A DNA stretch of 64,000 nucleotides from contig NC_087067.1 in assembly GCF_963678635.1 (NCBI RefSeq), forward strand, positions 56,829,964-56,893,963. Reading direction: 5' to 3'. A program made the position numbers and the translations under genes. The notes beneath the pieces are model-generated. The model did no database searches, was not told the DNA's origin, and was given only the letters and a program-made list of their open reading frames with translations. This document shows positions 1 to 10,074 of this stretch, piece by piece (position 1 is the first letter of the stretch; every line of letters starts with the position of its first letter). This stretch comes from Symsagittifera roscoffensis (taxonomy: Eukaryota; Xenacoelomorpha; Acoela; Convolutidae).

Positions 1-275
1 ATCGAAAATTTGAAATTCACATGTGAGTATTGGGCGGGTATTCTTAACAAATGAAAATCTTGAGGACTGTTGGGCTGGTTCAAATGCTTTCAACTTCCGA
101 GGTTTGACGTCTCTAATGATTTTTTATCTTGCAAAAATTTTTAAGAAAGTTTTGATTTTCAAATTTTCACAATGTTTCCAATTCTCAGGGGTTACAATTT
201 GTGCTTTCAAATATAGCCGCTCAATTGCTTTTAGTTTCCGAAAGACGACTTTTATATGACTTTTCAATAAATTAC
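1..275. repeat. Degenerate satellite of about 150 bp period (two monomers)
   Basis: Last two monomers of the tandem repeat that is complete at 15235-15880. Each carries a core like gctcaa(a/t)tgctttta followed 30-40 bp later by tatga-ttttt. Monomers have diverged strongly from one another, while the same monomer in different units is nearly identical. Confidence 0.7.
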
Positions 276-3200
276 TGGGTTGCGCCCCCTTTGCTCGATT
301 GTTCTCGACAGTTCTCTTCCTCGGAAAGAATCGCAAGAAACTGGATAGTAATTGAATTCAGAAATTAATATATAAATTGCCGAGTATAAGGACCGCTAAG
401 TGGCCTGAATACAATTTATTAAATATCAAGGAATTTAATCAGTGATAAGTTCCGGAAAGCTGCCTCTTGCAGTTCACTTTACAAACAATTCTAAACAACT
501 CTTCAACTTGGCTTCACAAAACTTCACTAAAAATCTCGCGTCGAGAACTATCTTCAAAAATTTCACTAGTCACTCTCAGGACCCGTCTGAATTCTATAAG
601 TCTCTCACTTGTTCTCTCTAACTAACGGAGAACCAACTATATTCTCTCTCAGTATCAATTGCTCTTTTCTCTGATTGAGAACCAACTACTCTTAGTAGTA
701 GTTAACAATTGCTCTGTCCAGTTCGGTGGTTGTGCCTTAATCGCGTATCGTTATCTTTATTTACTTGCGGTTCGGTCAGCTTTGACAAATGACCCCTTGC
801 ATGATTTTATTTTAGTTCTTCATAACTTTTTCCCTTCCCCATCAATTGGGTAGTTCTCACAATTAAACTTCCATGATACTTGGACTTAAATTTGGTCATT
901 TTTAAATTAATTGAACTATTTCGAACTTTACCCTTTATTTGCTCCGCAGGACATCTGATCAGACAAACCCAACTAGAGAAAATTCGATCAATATGTAGAG
1001 TTTTCATTCCGCTGGAAATCTAAAAATTAAATTCCACTTTCGAAAGTAGAAATCGTTCAGGTTTTTTCGCGCCATTTCCACGTTCGTATTTGGAGAGTGC
1101 TATTTACGTCACTTTCAGCAGATGAATTTCAATTGAACTCGAAAAGTTCATTTTACCTCAGTCAATCGATATTTTAAAACTTTTTACTGAAAATCAGCAA
1201 GACATATACAAGAGTCTTCACTACGTTCATTACTCTTAATTAGAAACCACCCTCTGCAAACTAGAGCGTGAAAAATTTTTAATACTTTTCTTTAAGCAAG
1301 ATCTTAAGTAGCTTCACTTCATTGTCTGGAATTCTTTGTTGTTCCGACTATTGAAATGGGAGAAAAGTTTGCATTCGTGAGTGTTTTAGATTTTTTTCCT
1401 TTTATTCTCCACGCAAAATCAGGTCCCACAAATACTGATTGGAATGTGTCGAGGGATATATAAGTTTAATGCACTTTTAGAAGTGATAGTCAAATTTCAA
1501 GCCAGTGGAGCGATCGAGTAGTGTTGGTTATATGAAAACATTTCAAAAAAAAAAATTGATTTTATTGAAATAAAAACTGGTATGTAAGCTTCATTCATCA
1601 CTTCTTTGGCAATACAACTGTTCAAAAATTTTATTGTGAAAAAAAAATAAGAGTCGATGAACAGAGAGTGAAGACTCTTGCAGAGAAATAATTTTCTGCT
1701 TTTATTTCAGGAAAAGTCTAAAAACTCATTCACCTTCAATTTTGATTTTCCGCGATTTGACTTTTGATTTGTTTTTCATTTCATTTGTTAAAAGAAAAGC
1801 AAACTCTACTATCGAACGGCAGATGCTTGGAGGTCTTTAAAAAAGTGTTGACTTCAAACTTCATGAGTGGATTTCAGTTTTAAATTTTCTGAGTAGAATA
1901 AAAATTGTATTTATTGATGCATTTTTCTCATATTGGCTATTTTTATCAAAAAATGTGTCAATCATAAAAAAGGCTCTTGAAATTCGAACAGCATAAAACT
2001 GTTTAAAATCCGAAAGTTGAAGTTTGTTCGAAATCTTAGTCAATATTATGATTTATGTTTCCTTGCGTTCATTGACTTTTTTCCAACAGTCTGTTAGCCA
2101 TTTTTTGTTGTGAGCTATTTCTTATGAGTTGTTGCAATACGATAAAGAAAAAAGGAGGCCTTGATCGAAGTTTAGAAATTTTAGGAGGTGGTGCTTAAAT
2201 CTAGATCGAGATTTTTTGTCATTTTTCGTTGAGCTGTAAAACAAGAAAATCCGGTTGCTGAGTTTTCTTTATATTTCTTTGAAATGGTGTCATTTCTTGT
2301 GCGTGGTGTGCTGAAAGAACTATACAAATGCGTTATAAGTTAGTCGATCAGACATCACCGACAACAGTTGTCTTCTAAAAAGTAACGAACAAAAAATGAA
2401 AAAAAATAGCATAAAATTTTTTCATTTTTTTTAAAGAAAAATATTATTGCCAACTTCCACAATTAGTTTGTTTAGTTAAATCAAGGTTTCTTAGTCTAGA
2501 TGACAATTTTTTCTAACGAACGTTATTCGCTCGATCGCTGTACTCGCTCAAAATTAGGCCAAATTAAAAATTTCAAACCGGTTTTTCTCGAAACTGGGAT
2601 AGTTTTTGAAAAGAGTCGTTCGAATCATGACTAAAAGGGCTTTAATATGATTGATCACTCGACTCATTACAATAATAATGTGTCGTACCTGACTTTGCGT
2701 GGAAAAAAACTAAAACACACCCGAATACAAAGTTCCTCCCAATTTCAATGGCCGGAACAATAATCCGCTGTTGGGCAAATAGCACAGAAAGTTCAAAACA
2801 CAATTATAATTATTATTTCACACAATTATTTGCAATTATTTTGCAATTATTATTGTTGCTTTTTCGTAGGTGATGTGAGCAGATAAACTCAAACTTTCCT
2901 AGAACTCAAATTATTGTTTTCATTGACTAATGATCCTTATTTGTGGTATCTGATTCTGAGTGAAAAAAAATACCCAAATACACAGTTATTCCGTTCTTTC
3001 AAAAGTCAGAACATTTATATAGCTCAAGTAATATTAACCAGGTTGACTTGCCCCGATATAACAAAGGAAACAAGCACCCAGAGCTTTCAGTATTATCTAT
3101 GTACAAGCTTTCGAACTTCTAATTACTGACTGTGTCATTCATATCGTAAAATTTCAGGCAAGAGAAATTTAATTATTTGCGATATTTATAAATCAAAGAA

Positions 3201-3550
3201 TGAGCCGCCCAATATTTAATTCAATTTAAATAATCTGTAATTTGTGTTTTATGACAGGTGAAACGAGCACGAGCAAAACAAAGACAATTTAACAGAAAAG
3301 AACAAACAAGCACCATTTTCAGCAGAATTCAATGATATTCTTAAAACAAACACTTGAGACGAACTTCGCCATGAGAACAATCAGTTGTACACAAAGTGCG
3401 TTCTCATTTCTTGTTCAACGCCCGAATTATTTACCTCAAAATAATTTAATTCACGGGATACAATTGCTGCATGTGCGCACAAAAAGATTTGGGGGCAAAA
3501 TAAACCACTGCTTAATTTAACACAATAATAACAGAACACATCCCGGGTTG
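276..3550. other. Non-coding stretch of unit 0
   Basis: No convincing gene. Short AT-rich ORFs occur, but they show no recognisable motif and are interrupted by indels between units. At 632-735 two degenerate monomers of about 51 bp begin with gagaaccaact. Near 2690-2740 and 2950-2990 a motif with gtgaaaaaaa/ggaaaaaaa followed by cc-aatacaaagtt appears twice. The inverted-repeat pair at 1209-1680 is listed separately. Confidence 0.6.
1209..1680. repeat. Inverted-repeat pair (MITE-like), unit 0
   Basis: The left arm reads caagagtcttcact...ttcat.actctt (1209-1236). Its near reverse complement lies at 1649-1680. The arms are about 28-32 bp and enclose about 410 bp with no ORF. A short terminal-inverted-repeat element is possible; I could not define a target-site duplication. 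Confidence 0.5.
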
Positions 3551-3810
3551 CAATTTTCGAGTTAATTTCGAACGACTCGGCCAAAAATAGCTATTTTTCG
3601 ATGGAGTCGACCAAAAACGGCTATGTTTCGACACACTCGACTGAACGAAAAATATGTTCGACTCAAGCGTGCTATTTTTCGATCTATTCAACTGAAACTG
3701 GCTTCCGAAATTATTCGACTGAGATGTTTCAACCGACTACACAAAGAAAAAATGCGTTCGACCCAAGCGTAGATTAGACAAAAACCGGCTACTTTTCGAC
3801 CGAACGAAAG
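3551..3810. repeat. Degenerate minisatellite of about 30 bp period, unit 0
   Basis: Repeats start with cgact or cgacc, continue with a-rich sequence, ggctat and tttcga, and recur every 25-32 bp. In one frame this gives a peptide with a 10-residue period, explaining the open frames here on both strands. I regard it as a tandem repeat, not a gene. Confidence 0.65.
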
Positions 3811-3840
3811 AAAAACTGTTCCGATTTCATATTGAATCAG

Positions 3841-4020
3841 AAACATGGAATTTATTTTGCCCACAAAGCGTGATACCGCCGCCATCATAAAATCAAACTG
3901 TTCATATCCTTTTGCAAAATGAATGGAAACCAATAGCTAAAGTATTGGGAATACTCGTATAACGTTTAAACCTTTGGGAGTGAAAACGACTCTTCTCGTG
4001 AAATACGAACATTAGCGACA
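3841..4020. repeat. Dispersed repeat of about 190 bp, copy A, unit 0
   Basis: Diverged from copy B at 7789-7984. Shared landmarks in order are cacaaagcgtga, ccgccgcca, ctgtt.acatcc, tttgcaaaat, ctcgtataacg and gactcttctc.tga. Confidence 0.7.
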
Positions 4021-4021
4021 C

Positions 4022-4313
4022 TAGCTGGCTGTATGATTGCGTCGTTGCTTTCGCTATACAGTAGAAAAAACCATGTGCGAAACTACCGAATTGTAATTCT
4101 AAGATCGATAAATATATATATGACGATAATGAATGAATTCAACTTGTCATGAATGAACTTGTGAATATGAACTTGATTCGAAAAAAACAAGGGAATTGCC
4201 ATGAACAATATAATGTGATTACGTGTAAATGAGTATATTTTTATATCCTGAATGAGTTTGACTTGTTTCTGCCGTATGGTCTTTTTGATAGGAGACTTCT
4301 TACCCATATATTT
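4022..4313 (+). repeat. Direct repeat of about 290 bp, copy 1, unit 0
   Basis: Begins tagctggctgtatgattgcg and ends catatatttgaa. A second, more diverged copy lies at 6173-6457, and the local duplication adds a third at 4980-5271. The pair brackets the first exon of the decayed gene. It could be remnant long terminal repeats or an old tandem duplication; no TG...CA ends or primer-binding site are seen. Confidence 0.7.
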
Positions 4314-4492
4314 GAATTCGTACTTTTTAATTTTTTTTGTTGTATTTTTGGTTCTACAGTTATTTTCAAAAAGTTTGTCGGCTCAGATGATGCTCGATAA
4401 ACGTTTTTGAATTTATATTAAACGTATCGATTGTGTTTCTATTAATTTTTTTGAAATAAGGTTTAAACTCAATAAGTTCAAGAAAAAATATC

Positions 4493-5022
4493 ATGCACCA
4501 AAGAAAACATCAGGATGGTTTCCAATTGGAGTATGTTGCCTCTTTAGTGAGCCAATTGGGCTCATTTCGTGTTATAATATTTAATCCATTTGACTACACT
4601 CAATTTTGTGAATGGTTACAAAGGGTTTGAGATGTTTTAGGGGGGACTTTGCTTTCTCAAATGAACAGACGACAAATGTGAGATACTATATTCCGCTTGA
4701 TATGGATTTCACAAAACTACATCAGAAATGCTCTTTCAATGAAATTCAAAGCTTCTGCGTTATATGCGACGACTATACAGCTACTTTTGTTTTCGAATTG
4801 CCCAGAGAAGTTTTCCGTCTCAATTATGAAGACGGTTATGAAGGTGATGATGAATCTTTCGAAACCATCAAAAAGCCGGAAGGTTTACCAGAATTGATAA
4901 AAAGCAACGGGCCTAACCTTGCTTTTTGGAGCCAGGAGAAGTTACAAATTTTCTGGAGCCTACAAATTCATTTGGAGCCTAGCTGGCTGCATGATTGCGT
5001 CGTTGCTTTCGCTATACAGTAG
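4493..5022 (+). pseudogene. Truncated extra copy of decayed-gene exon 1
   Basis: This copy created by the 958-bp duplication keeps the upstream frame from about 4493 and the long frame from 4612. It runs off its normal sequence after the codons for the QEKLQIF segment (about 4953) and ends in 23 unrelated residues read through the junction and the direct repeat. It lacks the exon-1 donor site, so it cannot give a normal product. Confidence 0.8.
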
Positions 5023-5449
5023 AAAAAACCATGTGCGAAACTACCGAATTGTAATTCTAAGATCGATAAATATATATATGACGATAATGAATGAATTCAA
5101 CTTGTCATGAATGAACTTGTGAATATGAACTTGATTCGAAAAAAACAAGGGAATTGCCATGAACAATATAATGTGATTACGTGTAAATGAGTATATTTTT
5201 ATATCCTGAATGAGTTTGACTTGTTTCTGCCGTATGGTCTTTTTGATAGGAGACTTCTTACCCATATATTTGAATTCGTACTTTTTAATTTTTTTGTTGT
5301 ATTTTTGGTTCTACAGTTATTTTCAAAAAGTTTGTCGGCTCAGATGATGCTCGATGAACGTTTTTGAATTTATATTAAACGTATCGATTGTGTTTCTATT
5401 AATTTTTTTGAAATAAGGTTTAAACTCAATAAGTTCAAGAAAAAATATC

Positions 5450-7791
5450 ATGCACCAAAGAAAACATCAGGATGGTTTCCAATTGGAGTATGTTGCCTCT
5501 TTAGTGAGCCAATTGGGCTCATTTCGTGTTATAATATTTAATCCATTTGACTACACTCAATTTTGTGAATGGTTACAAAGGGTTTGAGATGTTTTAGGGG
5601 GGACTTTGCTTTCTCAAATGAACAGACGACAAATGTGAGATACTATATTCCGCTTGATATGGATTTCACAAAACTACATCAGAAATGCTCTTTCAATGAA
5701 ATTCAAAGCTTCTCCGTTATATGCGACGACTATACAGCTACTTTTGTTTTCGAATTGCCCAGAGAAGTTTTCCGTCTCAATTATGAAGACGGTTATGAAG
5801 GTGATGATGAATCTTTCGAAACCATCAAAAAGCCGGAAGGTTTACCGGAATTGATAAAAAGCAACGGGCCTAACCTTGCTTTTTGGAGCCAGGAGAAGTT
5901 ACAAATTTTCATCAAAGATGATATTATTTCATTTTCCGACTGCCAAATTAACTCTAAGCCTTCTTATTTCTGGTCCGACTATAACTATTTTATGTCAGCC
6001 CTGCTGTGCGAAGGAAACGTCATCTACGTAAATTAGTGTTTGTATTGTAGTGTATTAGTGTGTGTTAGTTACTAATTGACATGCTAGTGTTTGTGGTCAC
6101 TGGAACTGTCATCGAAGGGGAAGAAGATAAAAAATACAAGCCAGTTTTCCCTGGACTGTACCACGTGACTAGTAGCTGGCTGTATGCTTGCGTCGTTGCT
6201 TTCGCTATACAGTAGAAACTACCGAATTGTAATTCTAAGATCGATAAATATATATCATATGTCGATAATGAATGAATTCAACTTGTCATGAAAGAACTTG
6301 TGAATATGAACCTGATTCGAAAAAAAAACAAAGGAATTGGAATGAACAATATAATGTGATTTCGTGTAAATGAACATATTTTTATATCCTGAATGAGTTC
6401 GACTTGTTTCTGCCGTGTAGTCTTTTTGATAGCAGACTTCTTACCCATATATTTGAAAAATTTATGAAAAAACTAAGAACCCAGAAAAGTTATGTATTCC
6501 AAAAACTAAAATACTACTTTTTTTTACAATTATACCACTAAAACATGTTTTTTTACCCGGTTATAGATGTTTTTATATATTTTTGATAACTCCGCTGGCA
6601 AAATTGTTACCCAGTTTAGGATACCCGGTGGGGCGTTTATATCTTCACGTCCATTTTTTGGCTCTTTTTTCTACCCCGGGACCCGCAATTTTTTTAAAGA
6701 AATTTAGCGTTAGCATTATCCGATTGTTATGAATATAGACTTGCGGACGATATAGGCAATAACAAACTTATTCCGTCTTCATACTAACGTTGTAAAACCA
6801 CTGGTTACTCCATAAATTTGAGGCTCATGCGAGGTGGGGAAAACAAAAAGACTATTTTTCTTTTTTAGTGGCTGACATTCATTTATAAATTTGAGATTTT
6901 TTGAGAGGAAGTGGACAATATAAACCAGGATCGCATGTATCCTCACAATCAATGAACAAGTTTTGATCGAATAAATCAAAACAGAGCATCCTACCAACAG
7001 TCTAAATAATCTAATTGTTCTAGGAAAAACCGACCGATGCACTGACACCAACTATCGACTTCACTCCAGACGATGACTTGCGAGACTTTGAGGACCTTCT
7101 CTCCCTTCTCTCACCCATCGGTCCACTGGAATCTCAACCACTAACACCCACTCTACTAGCAACTACTTCCACTGCTATTACTACTACCACCCCTGCTACA
7201 AGACCGGCCCCTTCACGATCCTTCACTCTGCCACCACCCAACACATTTTTACCTGCTTCAATAGCTCCTAAATCAAAGCATCAACACCCCTGCGAACTTC
7301 CCCTCTTTAATTCAAAATACACCTGGTTCCTTCTAATTCTCGCATTGAGAAACGAACCCAAATAGTTCGACCCGATCAGGTAAAAACGGCTAACTCGCCG
7401 GTACCAGGTTCCACACACTTAATGACAGTTAGGTGACAGCCCTTGCATCCTACTTAACTAAATAGACAATTGCATATTCAGTTGGACAAAGAGCACCATA
7501 TTTCCTCAAATACGAAACCAGAATTTGACATGGTTTTGAACTATGCGTTGAATCCTCTGATAAATTACTTCAAATTGGAAGCTTACCATCCAATACGGAA
7601 ACTGTACTTCACAACAAATTCACTCTTTGATCACCAAAAACTATGATCCCGCGAAGTGTTTAAAAGCAAAAACGCAAACCCCCGAGATGGATGACTATAC
7701 CGAACAGATACAACCGAGTCACATTAATGAGACCCATCAGATCCGGGAACTTAAAATAACAAATACACAAAGTCATCGAAACATAGAATAG
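5450..7791 (+). pseudogene. Decayed multi-exon gene of unknown family, unit 0 copy
   Basis: Family not recognised. Segments: (1) 5450-5587, frame starting MHQRKHQDG and containing VIIFNPFDYTQFCEWL. (2) 5569-6027, a 153-codon frame that continues it one base out of register; one extra base near 5579-5584 would fuse the two. It holds CDDYTATFVFELPREVF and an acidic YEDGYEGDDESFE stretch, and ends at a GTAAAT donor (6028). (3) 7024-7379, opened by ttgttctag, phase 0, with an acidic-hydrophobic DDDLRDFEDLLSLL segment then Ser/Thr/Pro-rich sequence; the frame drifts near its end but a cag|gtaaaa donor remains. (4) 7482-7791, opened by catattcag, with KPEFDMVLNYALNPLINYF and, one base out of register, ITKNYDPAKCLKAK onwards. 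Several frameshifts are shared by all four units, so decay seems to predate amplification. The acidic part could be activation-domain-like; that is inference. Confidence 0.6.
6173..6457 (+). repeat. Direct repeat of about 290 bp, copy 2, unit 0 (empty LINE site)
   Basis: Diverged second copy of the repeat at 4022. It contains the uninterrupted target aatataatgtgatt (6348-6361) where units I and II carry the LINE, so it is the pre-integration allele. It lies inside the presumed intron between decayed-gene exons at 6027 and 7024. Confidence 0.75.
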
Positions 7792-7984
7792 ACAAAAACA
7801 TAGAGTTTATTGTGTTCACAAAGCGTGACGCCGCCGCCACAATATAATCAGTCTGTTTACATCCCTTTGCAAAATAAATTGAAGACTTAAAGTATTTGAG
7901 ATAACTCGTATAACGGTTAAAGTATTGGTAAATAAGACTCTTCTCATGAAAAACGAATAGTAACGACTCTACTAGTAAAATACG
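7789..7984. repeat. Dispersed repeat of about 190 bp, copy B, unit 0
   Basis: Second, diverged copy of the element at 3841-4020, immediately after the last frame of the decayed gene. It contains cacaaagcgtgacgccgccg and the ctcgtataacgg landmark. Its 3' end is cut by the deletion scar. Confidence 0.7.
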
Positions 7985-8014
7985 TGTTCATTATGTTCAT
8001 TACGACTCTACTAG
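7985..8014. other. Deletion scar with templated filler (unit 0/I joint lost)
   Basis: Compared with 27292-28057 in units I/II, about 767 bp including the unit joint and most of ZF-A is missing. In its place are about 30 bp built from local motifs: two ttcattatg/ttcatta pieces and a copy of acgactctactag found just upstream at 7962-7974. Confidence 0.85.
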
Positions 8015-8080
8015 TTCATTATGTCAAAGTGCACAATCTTTCTCCTACAGTAGCAAAAGCAGCTGCTAATGAAAGCTGAA
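8015..8080 (+). pseudogene. ZF-A remnant (C-terminal tail only), unit I
   Basis: Encodes only HYVKVHNLSPTVAKAAANES and the stop, identical in frame to the end of ZF-A at 28057-28123. Both fingers' cysteines and the splice acceptor are gone with the deletion, so no zinc-finger protein can be made here. Confidence 0.85.
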
Positions 8081-8450
8081 GTTATGGAACAAAATCGTGT
8101 ATTATATTTTATAAAGATTTCCGAAAGAAGATAGCTTCTTTGAAGTTTGCTAAAAAAAATGTAACAAGTGAAATTGTAGATCTCATTATGTTGTTGTGTA
8201 TGTGTTTAGAAAATTTTATTAAAAAGTCTTTAATGCTGTTTATGGAAATTAATTCGGAGAACGCTATCGAAGTTATAATTTCGTCTTCATTATGGAATAG
8301 ATAATCATGTCTACATTTTTAACGAAACCTATTTGATACCTGATTTACTGCAGTTAACCTTGACGAAAATCCGTTCTGACGTTTTCTATCAACGCTTTTC
8401 TATCTTTCTAACCATTGTTTCAGGTTTATTTGCTACTTTTTTCTGTCCAA

Positions 8451-9023
8451 ATGACTCTATCAGACTATATTGAGTTCTCACTTGCTATTAATCAGGAGTT
8501 TTTAGAAGATGAAAAAACCTTTAAAGTGAGCCTGTTAGAATCAGATAATTTCGTAGGTCTTCTGCGTACGAAAATGTCTCTGACACCAGACGCTTTGCTT
8601 GGTTCTCAACCTATGCAACACTTCGCGCCAAATTTTGTGCAACAAAAGAGAAAATTGCCCATCGGTGCCAATAGTCAGGTGCCGTCTAAACATCCTAGAT
8701 CTCTCAGCACGAAGAATCCAATTGCTAAATCAAACAATCAGATAACAAATCAAGGCCAAGCTTCTGCTCAACATTTTCGGGAATTCACTTCCGAAGGTGA
8801 GAAGTTTTACTTCTGTGATCTTTGCTCGTATAAAACGAAAGACAGAGGAAATGTGAAGAAGCATATCAACAACAAACACAACCAAAATTGTGTCAAGTAC
8901 AAGTGCTCCATGTGCGGCCACGAAGCGAAAATTCGAAACAATTTAAAAAATCACTACATGGGAGTGCACAAGTTACCAGAAAACGTAGCCAAGTCCGCTA
9001 CTGCAGATGCTCAACAAGTTTGA
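8451..9023 (+). CDS. ZF-B: protein with C-terminal pair of C2H2 zinc fingers, unit I
   Basis: A 190-residue protein starting at the ATG of MTLSDYIEF. A polypyrimidine tract ending in cag at 8421-8423 lies 27 bp upstream, so this ATG probably sits on a spliced exon; the frame is also open back to that acceptor. The first 120 residues show no known domain and include a basic KRKLPIG...KHPRS stretch that could be a nuclear signal. Two fingers follow: CDLCSYK...KKHINNKH and CSMCGHE...KNHYMGVH, both C-x2-C-x12-H-x4-H. The tail is LPENVAKSATADAQQV. A nuclear DNA-binding role is inferred from the finger type. Finger spacing and tail closely match ZF-A and ZF-C, so the three are paralogues. Partner exons and target are unknown. 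A BTB-ZF-like alternative 3' exon is possible because no BTB or other N-terminal domain is present. Confidence 0.8.
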   Translation: MTLSDYIEFSLAINQEFLEDEKTFKVSLLESDNFVGLLRTKMSLTPDALLGSQPMQHFAPNFVQQKRKLPIGANSQVPSKHPRSLSTKNPIAKSNNQITNQGQASAQHFREFTSEGEKFYFCDLCSYKTKDRGNVKKHINNKHNQNCVKYKCSMCGHEAKIRNNLKNHYMGVHKLPENVAKSATADAQQV

Positions 9024-9661
9024 TGCCAACTCTAAAGCAAAAACTGTGTGTTAGATTGAAGATAGGAAAATTAGACATGTCCGATATTTTCTTTGCGAAA
9101 GCAAAATGTATACCACCCGAGATTTTTTACCGGACGCTAGCAAAGCTTACCGAATTGCCAGAACTGCTTTGAGAAGTACGATATAGGGTCAGAGCAAGAT
9201 AAATGCTTTTTTAAAACTTTTTAAAGGTTCCGGGAGCGTGTACTGACCGTTTTTAGAAGTGATAAGTCATCAAATCCGCAGAAATAATGCAAAAATTAAC
9301 TTTTAAGTAGTGAAAATAGTTTTTCAGTTATTAAAATGTTCGTCATCTTTACTTTTAATCGTTACGTTTTTCTGCGAAGCTTTAATCAATCTAACTACCT
9401 CTTATTGCACAGTTGTGATACTTTTTATATCAACTGGGCATGTATGAGAGTTGGAAGTGACAAAATTTTTGAATTGTTTTATCGAATAGAAATAGTTATA
9501 GCGCTAATAACTCAATCAGCTTAATTTTTCTCTTCGGTCAATTAAGTTCATCCTAGTAGCTTGTTTTTGGCTGGAAACTCACTGGCTTCGTCTCAACAAG
9601 GCGTGAAAGGAGGGAAAGAAACTTTGATAGTTTCTATATCTTTTTTGTTGGGCTAAAAGGT
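9024..9661. other. Presumed 3' region of ZF-B
   Basis: AT-rich, nearly identical in units II and III, with only short open frames lacking motifs. The nearest good AATAAA in sense lies far downstream at about 10274. Confidence 0.4.
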
Positions 9662-10074
9662 CTCTTTGAACGTGTCTATACAAAACAGTCCAATACAAAG
9701 CAGTCCGGAAAAGTATGAAAAAGAGCGAAAAAATAGTCCGATACAAAACAGTCCCAATTAATAATTGTTTTAACAAGCCAGCCAGGCCGAGAATTGTCCT
9801 TTGTTCAACAAGCATAATGAACAAAATAGTGACCGCCGCAGTCGCGCCAACGTGTTGCGAGCTTGCCAACAGAGGGTAGGACTTAATACGAAATTTAGAG
9901 CCTGTTATCGCTGCGAAGCAGCGCGCCCACCGGCGAACTTAAACCGGACTGTTTTGTATTGGACATCTTTTTCCCTCCTTTACATGATTTTTTGGACTAT
10001 TTTGTATTGGATTGTTTTGTATGGGACTGTTTTGTATATGCACCGTTAAACCAACTTGGGAGGTCGTTCAAAGG
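9662..10074. repeat. Foldback element with tacaaaacagtcc subrepeats, unit I
   Basis: The left arm (9677-9754) is a run of tacaaaacagtcc-like 15-mers. The right arm (9948-10038) is the inverse, ggactgttttgta. Outer ends ctttgaacg and cgttcaaag are also inverted. The arms flank about 195 bp of more GC-rich sequence. A transcript could fold into a long imperfect hairpin. There is no transposase ORF, so it resembles a non-autonomous foldback element. Units II and III carry an extra 12 bp in the left arm. Confidence 0.7.

Larger units (their letters stand above)
4022..5910 (+). repeat. Private 958-bp tandem duplication with templated filler
   Basis: 4022-4953 and 4980-5910 are near-identical and found doubled only in unit 0. 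The 26-bp junction (4954-4979) contains two tggagcct-like pieces around acaaattcat. These copy fragments of the adjacent sequence ttttggagccagg...gttacaaatttt. Such templated insertions are characteristic of polymerase-theta joining or replication template switching. Confidence 0.9.
1..7984 (+). repeat. Array unit 0 (left-truncated, LINE-free copy)
   Basis: Position 1 aligns with 15608, 35672 and 54662, so the window opens inside a unit. This copy lacks the LINE, has the empty insertion site near 6348-6361, and carries a private 958-bp internal duplication. Its right end, including the unit joint, was removed by a deletion that leaves filler DNA at about 7985-8014. It lacks about 70 bp near 1488 that the other units keep (about 17095-17165 in unit I). 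Confidence 0.93.

Noticed and set aside
5569-5571. ATG at 5569 as the true start of the 155-codon frame
   Set aside because: A protein-like frame ends just past this ATG one base out of register and would fuse with one extra base, so the ATG is probably internal to a decayed exon.
4022-6457. LTR retrotransposon bounded by the 290-bp direct repeats
   Set aside because: No gag, protease, integrase or RT between them, no primer-binding site or polypurine tract, and no TG...CA ends.
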